This document shows positions 16,960-22,347 of a stretch of DNA of 22,347 bases, piece by piece. The translations under genes and the position numbers were made by a program. The stretch is from NCBI GenBank assembly GCA_002342205.1, contig DDPN01000093.1, forward strand, positions 1 through 22,347, written 5' to 3'. This DNA is from Chitinophagaceae bacterium UBA2467 (GTDB lineage: Bacteria; Bacteroidota; Bacteroidia; Chitinophagales; Chitinophagaceae). Below the pieces are notes generated by a model. That model was not told the origin of the DNA. It made no database searches and saw only the letters and a list, made by a program, of their open reading frames with translations. The number at the start of each line of letters is the position of its first letter. The stretch's first letter is position 1.

Positions 16960-17700
16960 ATGTTGCTTAATAAAAAAATAGTGGTAGTGATGCCTGCCTA
17001 TAATGCTGCATTGACATTACAGCGAACGTTAGCAGAAATACCATCCGATATTGTAGATGAAATTGTACTTGTTGATGATTGTAGTACTGATAAAACTTTA
17101 GAAGTAGCAAACGAATTGGGACTAAAACATGTAATTCCACATGAAAAAAATAGGGGATATGGAGGGAATCAAAAAACGTGCTATCAGTACGCTCTTAATT
17201 TAGGGGCAGATATAATTATTCTTTTACACCCTGATTATCAGTATACCCCAAAATTAATTACGGCCATGGCCTCAGTAATAGCTTATGATGTATATCCAGT
17301 GGTGTTTGCCAGCCGAATATTAGGTAATGGGGCTTTGCACGGAGGGATGCCTATTTATAAGTATTATGCAAATCGCTTTCTTACTTTTTTTCAAAATATT
17401 TGTTTTTCTCAAAAACTATCTGAATATCATACTGGTTATCGGGCATACAGTAAACAGGTGCTTGAATCTATCGAATTTAAAAAGTGTGGTGATAACTTCA
17501 TTTTTGATAATCAAATTATTGCACAGCTTTTTAATAAAAAAGTGTTAATTGGAGAATTAACTTGTCCCACAAATTATTTTGCGGAGGCAAGTAGTATAAA
17601 TTTTAGACGCAGTCTTATTTATGGTATTGGATGTGTGGGTGTTTCAATTAGATATTTATTACATGAATACCGAATTTTAAGTTATCATTTATTAAAATAA
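16960..17700 (+). CDS. Family 2 glycosyltransferase (polyprenyl-phosphate sugar synthase-like)
   Basis: GT-A-fold glycosyltransferase of 246 residues. N-terminal VVVMPAYNAALTL, the nucleotide-sugar site VLVDDCSTDKT (Asp39, Asp40, Asp44), then EKNRGYGGNQKTCY and LLHPDYQYTP (Asp92 in place of a DxD), then YHTGYRAYSKQVLE. These are typical of the DPM1/DPG-synthase-like branch, which loads a sugar onto a polyprenyl phosphate. It has no clear C-terminal membrane anchor; only a weakly hydrophobic stretch, YGIGCVGVSIRYLL, is near the end. It begins 14 bp after the HAD hydrolase stop and so is probably on the phosphonate transcript. It runs tail to tail into the ArnT-like gene with a 16-bp overlap. 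A polyprenyl-linked sugar made here could be the donor for that ArnT-like enzyme (inference). A role in phosphonate metabolism is not evident. Confidence 0.85.
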   Translation: MLLNKKIVVVMPAYNAALTLQRTLAEIPSDIVDEIVLVDDCSTDKTLEVANELGLKHVIPHEKNRGYGGNQKTCYQYALNLGADIIILLHPDYQYTPKLITAMASVIAYDVYPVVFASRILGNGALHGGMPIYKYYANRFLTFFQNICFSQKLSEYHTGYRAYSKQVLESIEFKKCGDNFIFDNQIIAQLFNKKVLIGELTCPTNYFAEASSINFRRSLIYGIGCVGVSIRYLLHEYRILSYHLLK

Positions 17701-19310
17701 CGACTTTTGTAGAAGACAAATCCATTTATTTCACTTACTACTTCCACATAAGCAGAGTAGTTCTCTATTACTTTTTTCTTATCTGTGCACTTACTGACAA
17801 GATAAAACCCTGTACGACAATTTTTTATTAAACTATCTTTATTATTTGTAGCGTATTCTGGTTTACATTTTCCATAAAAATATTGAGCATAACTTTTGAA
17901 ATAAAGTGTCTCAACGGGTACTTGCTCTATGGATTTTGAAATATAAAAATCAATTGCAGCTAGCTGTGAATATTTTTCGATGCGTGGTACAAATAAAATA
18001 GTAATTGATTGAATTGCTGCTAGCGTAGAGATAAATAATATTTGTAGTGAAAATGAAAGTTTCGTTTTATTATTTGATAAAATAAAAAATGAAATAACCC
18101 CAATAAGTAAAATCACGCCTGGCATAATTAGCCAAATTGGCCAATCTACTTGTGCATTTACATTTTGACTTGCGAATGCATCATTCTTTGTTAACCACTT
18201 TAAAAATGATTTATTTTGACCTACTACCGGTATCGCAATTAGTAACAAACTCCAACTAATGCCTATTATTAGCGACATTACACGTATTAGTCTGGGTACG
18301 TATTTTTCTGATAATATGACTTTTATACTATAGGCAGCTAAAAAAGATATAGGAAAGTAAGCCAACGATGAATAATGTATAATCTTAGTTTTTACTATTG
18401 AAAATAGTATAATTACGATTATTAACAGCATAGTCATACCTTTTCTAACGGCTGCTAATTCATCAGATTCCCAAACATATTTTTTTGTTGAGAAGAGAAA
18501 AATGGATGCAGGAAAGCAGCCTAAAAGCAGGATGACAATATGGTAACCAAGAAATCCTCCATGACCTGCGTCTTTTGTTGTAGCTAACCTTATTTGGTAA
18601 CTTATAAACTCGTTGATGAATTGAAAACCATTTTTATAAACTTCCCATCCGAACCACACTAATGTAATGAGTGAAGTTACAAATGCTAAAAGCAAAATTT
18701 CATTTAACCTGAATTTAAAAAGTCTTACATAAAATACCGCCATTGCAATAATTGTGCACCCCACAATTAATATTGCAACAGGTCCTTTTGTTAAAACGGC
18801 TAGTCCTAAAAAAAGTCCTGACAATTCTATAAAATAACTACTATTTTTTGTTGTAGAATGTTTGATAAAGAAGTAAAATGCAAGAAATATGAATAGATTA
18901 AACCAGGGATCAATAATGCCACTTTTAAAATATAAATGTGGCAGAAATGAGCATCCATAACATATTGTCCACCACATGCCAAATTTAGAATTTCTAAGTT
19001 CTGTGCCAATTAAGTAAAGAGAAATTAATGTGATAATTCCTGCTATTGCATTTGGAAATCTGGAGGCAAATTCACTAATGCCAAATAGTTTCATCGACAA
19101 CACTTGCATCCAAATAAATAATGGAGGTTTTTCCCAAAATGGTTGAAAATTAATTTGAACGCGTTCGAAATTTCCACTTACAATCATTTCACGTGCGCTC
19201 TCAGCAAAATTAATTTCATCCCAATCAAATAAATGCACATAACCTAATGAGTGCGTGAATAAAAACCCACTTATAACTCCAATTATTATGATAGGCAAAG
19301 ATATTTTCAA
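17685..19310 (-). CDS. ArnT/PMT-like membrane glycosyltransferase
   Basis: Polytopic GT-C glycosyltransferase of 541 residues (PMT_2 / ArnT family), which moves a sugar from a polyprenyl-phosphate donor to lipid A, a glycan or a protein on the periplasmic side. The N-terminal helix is followed by the acidic catalytic loop FDWDEINFAESAREM (Asp31-Glu32) and then FWEKPPLFIWMQ, both hallmarks of the family. Around ten further hydrophobic segments follow, including GLAVLTKGPVAILIVG, the usual LTKGP motif. The last ~100 residues form a soluble domain. Its start overlaps the stop of the PHP-domain gene by 4 bp (ATGA), so the two are co-translated. Its 3' end overlaps the converging GT2 gene by 16 bp. 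Acceptor unknown. Confidence 0.88.
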   Translation of the reverse strand: MKISLPIIIIGVISGFLFTHSLGYVHLFDWDEINFAESAREMIVSGNFERVQINFQPFWEKPPLFIWMQVLSMKLFGISEFASRFPNAIAGIITLISLYLIGTELRNSKFGMWWTICYGCSFLPHLYFKSGIIDPWFNLFIFLAFYFFIKHSTTKNSSYFIELSGLFLGLAVLTKGPVAILIVGCTIIAMAVFYVRLFKFRLNEILLLAFVTSLITLVWFGWEVYKNGFQFINEFISYQIRLATTKDAGHGGFLGYHIVILLLGCFPASIFLFSTKKYVWESDELAAVRKGMTMLLIIVIILFSIVKTKIIHYSSLAYFPISFLAAYSIKVILSEKYVPRLIRVMSLIIGISWSLLLIAIPVVGQNKSFLKWLTKNDAFASQNVNAQVDWPIWLIMPGVILLIGVISFFILSNNKTKLSFSLQILFISTLAAIQSITILFVPRIEKYSQLAAIDFYISKSIEQVPVETLYFKSYAQYFYGKCKPEYATNNKDSLIKNCRTGFYLVSKCTDKKKVIENYSAYVEVVSEINGFVFYKSRYFNK

Positions 19311-20515
19311 CTGTTAATGAGCTTTTTCTTTTTTCTTGAAATAAATTTTACAATTAACGAGAGAACTAAAATAGTTAACATAAGATTTCCTCCAATAATT
19401 GTGGCATTGTATGATTTATTTATTTTAAGGTATCGTTTTGCCATACTATTTCTGTCGATACATTTTCCGTCATTACTACGATATATAGAATTAAAATAGA
19501 CATCAATAGAATCAGTCGTAGAGATTTCTATTCTCACGTATGTATCATTTGGCTTTGGCAAATAAAAACTAATATTTGAATTTGATTCTTGTTTAACTAA
19601 TCCGTTATTACTCTTCCATCTGATTGCAACAGGTTCATTTAAATAAATATAAACAGTCTCTTTTTTAATAGTTATTTCTGACACTAACTGTTGTAATCTT
19701 TCAATTTTACGTTTACGTTGAATCAAATTTGCTTCAGGATTATGATTGAGACTTGCTACAGCACACTGACCTTTTTTGAGTGCTTGTAAAAACAATAATT
19801 CATTTTCATATTTCATGAATGAAATGGTCAGATGATTTCCTAGTTCTGCAACATTATAGATATTATGAAAATCATCATTCCCAATCAAGGTAACTGGATG
19901 TCCATATGTAAGGGCAGTGTCCCAATAATTGATGAAATTATGATTAGGTCGTAATCCTTCAATTAAATGATATTGTTGAAGATATTTAAAATCACTTTTT
20001 TTATACCCATCTCTAATGCCTGGATGATTTATGCAAATTACCGAGTTGGTGTCTTCACTCAGTAGGTTTAACACATGTTGTTTTTGGTTAAGTGTTTGTG
20101 GCAACAAATAATCTTTCCAAATTACTTTATTGCTTCCCAAAATTAATTGGTGAGTTTTTTTTACGTTTATTCCGTGTTCGTAAACTTTTATTTTGTCATT
20201 TTTGTTTTCAACAAAATGGTATTGTGAAATGGCTGCAAAATAAAAGCCAAGGCTATCGTATTTTTTCTTTGCTAAATCTGAATTTCCTTTACCATTAGTA
20301 AACCCTTGCCAGGCGTATGTATGTCCATGTAGATTTATCGGAAACGTATTATTTAGAGACAAATTTTCATATGGATTATAAAAGTATTTGCCATTAAAAG
20401 CTTCCGGTTTTTGTAGTACGTAATGGGGTGTAAAAATGTACTGATCGGAAATCAGATAAATTATTATTGCAAGAAAAGTTAAACCAGCGATCTTGAAAGT
20501 TGACCACATGGTCAT
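19307..20515 (-). CDS. Membrane-anchored PHP-domain metallohydrolase (CehA/McbA-like)
   Basis: Protein of 402 residues with a hydrophobic helix at each end (about 9-22 and 375-393, followed by RKKKK), which puts the middle in the periplasm. The middle has PHP-like metal motifs: NLHGHTYAW (His63, His65), AISQYHF, CINHPG and IGNDDFHNIY. PHP proteins are tri- or dinuclear metal phosphoesterases; the arrangement here is nearest to CehA/McbA-type hydrolases, as far as motifs allow. Residues about 290-345 look like a beta-sandwich (VYIYLNEPVAIRW, VRIEISTTD). The gene overlaps the ArnT-like gene by 4 bp, which suggests a shared role in envelope glycan or lipid modification. A second Met two residues in could be the start. 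It is alternatively an inactive PHP relative; the substrate cannot be named. Confidence 0.7.
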   Translation of the reverse strand: MTMWSTFKIAGLTFLAIIIYLISDQYIFTPHYVLQKPEAFNGKYFYNPYENLSLNNTFPINLHGHTYAWQGFTNGKGNSDLAKKKYDSLGFYFAAISQYHFVENKNDKIKVYEHGINVKKTHQLILGSNKVIWKDYLLPQTLNQKQHVLNLLSEDTNSVICINHPGIRDGYKKSDFKYLQQYHLIEGLRPNHNFINYWDTALTYGHPVTLIGNDDFHNIYNVAELGNHLTISFMKYENELLFLQALKKGQCAVASLNHNPEANLIQRKRKIERLQQLVSEITIKKETVYIYLNEPVAIRWKSNNGLVKQESNSNISFYLPKPNDTYVRIEISTTDSIDVYFNSIYRSNDGKCIDRNSMAKRYLKINKSYNATIIGGNLMLTILVLSLIVKFISRKKKKLINS

Positions 20516-20570
20516 GATTTAGACGCAAGGTCGTTTGGAACTATTTCTTATTTGTTAGAATAACATGATG

Positions 20571-20586
20571 AATTAATTAATTAATT
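20571..20586. repeat. AATT x4 microsatellite upstream of the PHP gene
   Basis: Four perfect copies of AATT lie in the 109-bp space between the YfiT-like gene and the PHP gene, about 55 bp upstream of the latter's start on the - strand. Such a repeat is self-complementary and could vary in copy number. No clear promoter boxes were found around it, so no function is assigned. Confidence 0.6.
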
Positions 20587-20624
20587 GCAAAGAGACACAC
20601 TTTAATCAATTTAAAATCAATGTT

Positions 20625-21146
20625 TTAAAATCTTTCTTTGAATTGAATTATTTGTGTTGCATGATGTTTTCCGTGCCATGCATAAATCTGTAGTAACTGC
20701 CAAAGTGAAATATCTCTCTGTTGTTCTGGATGGTAAACGGTTCGCATAAAATCACCTTCGTTTAATGTGATTAGTAATGCATGCCATCTTCGGTGTAGCG
20801 CGTGTAATAGTGTAATAGAGTTGTTGGCAGGAACATTTTTTACATCAAGGGTATTTGCCCATCTATTTTGATCATAGGGTTTAATCGTGGGATGTTCTTC
20901 TGTTAGCCCTAATTTAAACCGTATAAATGCATTCATGTGTGAATCTGCTAAATGATGAATAATTTGATTGGGCGTCCAGCCTTCTTCCCTGTATGGTGTA
21001 TGTAGCTGATCATCATTTAGATTTTCAATAGCAAAGTCCAACATTGGGGGCATTGCTAAAATGGCAGCTATGCAATCATTTTTAGCTTTTTCGTTATACT
21101 CTACAAAAGCCACTCGGCCAATAGGGTATCTTAATGCATCACTCAT
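20625..21146 (-). CDS. YfiT/BstA-like DinB-superfamily metalloprotein
   Basis: Four-helix-bundle DinB-fold protein of 173 residues, close in length and motif to Bacillus YfiT/BstA (putative metal-dependent hydrolase or bacillithiol S-transferase). Visible motifs: YPIGRV at the N-terminus, EEGWTPNQIIHHLADSHMNA, IKPYDQNRWA, and the C-terminal AWHGKHHATQI. The likely metal ligands are His65, His158 and His162, the same spacing as the three histidines of YfiT. In bacillithiol-using bacteria these enzymes conjugate the thiol to electrophiles; whether this organism makes bacillithiol cannot be seen here. Stand-alone on the - strand, 109 bp upstream of the PHP gene. Assignment to the family is firm, activity is inferred. 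Confidence 0.85.
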   Translation of the reverse strand: MSDALRYPIGRVAFVEYNEKAKNDCIAAILAMPPMLDFAIENLNDDQLHTPYREEGWTPNQIIHHLADSHMNAFIRFKLGLTEEHPTIKPYDQNRWANTLDVKNVPANNSITLLHALHRRWHALLITLNEGDFMRTVYHPEQQRDISLWQLLQIYAWHGKHHATQIIQFKERF

Positions 21147-21164
21147 AAAAAATTTAATTTTATT

Positions 21165-21302
21165 TTAGTCTGTTATAAATTTATAAAAATACTCGCTCAG
21201 TTTAAAAGATGCTCCTAATAAGAAAGGATATATTAAAAGTAGCCAGCAATAATCAATAAGACGAACAGAGTCGAATGCCTGTTTACCTTTTTCGATAATC
21301 AA
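21165..21302 (-). CDS. Possible 45-residue membrane peptide following mscL
   Basis: In the gap between mscL and the YfiT-like gene a - strand frame opens with TTG, 2 bp after the mscL stop, and runs to a TAA at 21165. It would encode a peptide with a charged start (IIEKGKQAFDSVR), one hydrophobic helix (YCWLLLIYPFLLGASF) and an amphipathic tail (KLSEYFYKFITD). The composition is protein-like and the spacing suggests translational coupling. However, there is no ATG, the length is short and I recognise no family. It could be a chance frame or a gene remnant. Confidence 0.3.
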   Translation of the reverse strand: MIIEKGKQAFDSVRLIDYCWLLLIYPFLLGASFKLSEYFYKFITD

Positions 21303-21304
21303 TG

Positions 21305-21679
21305 TTAAGAGCGATTCTTTAGTGAATCACGAATTTCACGCAATAAAGAAATTTCTTCTGGCGTAGGGGCGGGCTTAGCGGCCTCTTTCTTAGATACTCT
21401 GTTCAATGACTGTATGACGATAAACAATACAGCTGCTGTGAATAAAAATTTAATTATTGCAGCAATGAATTTTCCATATTTCACACTTTTCCATACAAGT
21501 TTATCAAGATCAGTAGCATGAATAGCATCTAGTGCAGGCGCTAACAAGAGTGGAGTAATTACATCTTCTACCATCGAAGAAACAATTGTTCCAAATGCAC
21601 CTCCTAAAATCACAGCAACAGCCAGTTCAAGAATATTGCCTTTCATGGCAAACGATTTGAATTCCTGTAAGATTTTCAT
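21305..21679 (-). CDS. mscL: Large-conductance mechanosensitive channel
   Basis: Homopentameric inner membrane channel that opens under high membrane tension during osmotic downshock. It has 124 residues, a normal length. The N-terminal amphipathic helix KILQEFKSFAMKGNILELAV leads into TM1 (ELAVAVILGGAFGTIVSSMV). A short periplasmic loop (about 44-72) contains the usual DVITPLL. TM2 is AAIIKFLFTAAVLFIVIQSLN, and the cytoplasmic C-terminal helix has the family pattern PTPEEISLLREIRDSL. It begins 24 bp after the methyltransferase-like gene on the same strand, so the two may share a transcript. Confidence 0.97.
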   Translation of the reverse strand: MKILQEFKSFAMKGNILELAVAVILGGAFGTIVSSMVEDVITPLLLAPALDAIHATDLDKLVWKSVKYGKFIAAIIKFLFTAAVLFIVIQSLNRVSKKEAAKPAPTPEEISLLREIRDSLKNRS

Positions 21680-21703
21680 AGATCTATTTTTAAAAATGAA
21701 ATA

Positions 21704-22347
21704 TTATCGCTTTGTTATTTTTAATATCAGATATAGTGCGATAGAAATAAATAAAAGACCAGACCAGGGTTGTACTAAAAAAACTGATGCATTCAAGGTA
21801 AAGTTGTCTGCGCTATTGAAAATCCAAAAAATAAGATTTAGCCAGAGAAATCCTGTTTTTTCTTGATATAATGCTTTATAAAAAATCAATTTGTTATTAT
21901 AAGGCATCCACTTGGATAAGTCTGGAATAAAGGCAGGACGTCCCGCTGCCCAGCTTTCATAGGGCTCTCCAAATTTGTTACGCAGATAATCTTCTTCTGC
22001 TAACATGATTCGTTCGTAATAAATCCAATATAAAAAAACGAATAGCCCGATAAACCAACTATGAAACGTTAGCAGTGCCGGGCCGAGCCACATTAAAAAA
22101 TTTCCCAAATAAAGGGGATGTCTCACAACTGAGTATAGTCCATCACTATTAATTGTATCTGCAATTTGACCTTCTGTATTTCTACCAGAAGTATTGGGTG
22201 CGGCATGTCCTACTATGATAAATCGAAGGATTAATCCAATTAGTGAAATACCATAAGCTGTGTAGGTGGTCAGCTCAGCATGTTCCTGTAGCCAAACTGT
22301 GTGAATGTCGAATACTCGAAGTACGATTGCTGGAATAATAATTAAAA
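21704..22347 (-). CDS. Isoprenylcysteine/phospholipid methyltransferase-like membrane protein (5' end outside window)
   Basis: Integral membrane methyltransferase of the ICMT/PEMT type. The frame is open to the right edge, so the true start lies beyond it; a GTG at 22126 is internal. Visible residues begin IPAIVLRVFDIHTVW, continue through a helix (TAYGISLIGLILRFIIVG), then HAAPNTSGRNTEGQ and DTINSDGLYSVVRHPLYLGN. They then reach an AdoMet-binding-type helix and EEDYLRNKFGEPYESWAAGRP. The RHPxYxG...EExYLxxxFGxxYxxW set is the hallmark of this family in bacteria. About 70 C-terminal residues add two further hydrophobic segments. The methyl acceptor is unknown; lipids or lipid-linked compounds are usual guesses. 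Confidence 0.85.
   Translation of the reverse strand, partial: LIIIPAIVLRVFDIHTVWLQEHAELTTYTAYGISLIGLILRFIIVGHAAPNTSGRNTEGQIADTINSDGLYSVVRHPLYLGNFLMWLGPALLTFHSWFIGLFVFLYWIYYERIMLAEEDYLRNKFGEPYESWAAGRPAFIPDLSKWMPYNNKLIFYKALYQEKTGFLWLNLIFWIFNSADNFTLNASVFLVQPWSGLLFISIALYLILKITKR

Noticed and set aside
19307..20515. PHP protein as a cyclic phosphate dihydrolase of phosphonate metabolism
   Set aside because: Such enzymes are soluble and belong to C-P lyase pathways, whereas this one is membrane-anchored, on the opposite strand, and coupled to a glycosyltransferase; no C-P lyase genes are present.
20571..20586. AATT repeat as a protein-binding operator
   Set aside because: It is a simple tetranucleotide repeat in AT-rich DNA with no adjoining promoter boxes that I can identify.
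21704..22126. Methyltransferase-like gene starting at the internal GTG at 22126
   Set aside because: The upstream frame is open to the window edge and encodes conserved family sequence (TSGRNTEGQ), so the gene is longer and cut by the window.

Overview
This window looks like a piece of a Bacteroidota chromosome, probably of the Chitinophagaceae type. The DNA is AT-rich, there is a SusC/SusD pair, secreted proteins have signal peptides ending near Ala-Gln, and starts lack strong Shine-Dalgarno sites. The taxonomic call is an inference from these features, not from a marker gene. I saw no tRNA, rRNA, CRISPR array or insertion sequence.

Layout. Positions 2-691 (+) hold the C-terminal part of a membrane fatty-acid desaturase. 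From 810 to 17700 everything reads on the + strand in a tight run: a TonB-dependent receptor; a secreted beta-propeller/phosphoesterase broken by an apparent one-base frameshift near 3298; SusC; SusD; a second, intact propeller/phosphoesterase; a PhnZ-like HD-domain diiron oxygenase; a 12-helix-type permease resembling organophosphate antiporters; an FAD oxidoreductase of the phosphonate-associated (TIGR03364/HpnW-like) type; a small unknown protein; a phosphonatase-like HAD hydrolase (TIGR03351-like); and a family 2 glycosyltransferase. From 17685 to the right edge everything reads on the - strand: an ArnT/PMT-like glycosyltransferase, a membrane-anchored PHP-domain protein, a YfiT/DinB metalloprotein, a possible 45-residue ORF, MscL, and a partial isoprenylcysteine-methyltransferase-like membrane methyltransferase.

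How the genes may work together. My reading is that 810-16945 is a phosphonate utilisation locus built like a polysaccharide utilisation locus. Esterified phosphonates (phosphonolipid or phosphonoglycan fragments, for example) would be captured and imported by the TonB receptor and SusCD. The secreted PF04185-type phosphoesterases would release free aminophosphonate, and the GlpT-like permease would carry it inward, perhaps in exchange for phosphate. Two cytosolic routes would then break the C-P bond: the HD oxygenase, acting on a 1-hydroxy-aminophosphonate, and the FAD oxidase plus HAD hydrolase, acting through a phosphonoaldehyde. No C-P lyase genes, no phosphonate ABC transporter, no PhnW transaminase and no PhnY/TmpA-type hydroxylase are visible here. 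Family assignments are well supported by motifs. The integrated pathway and the substrate are inference.
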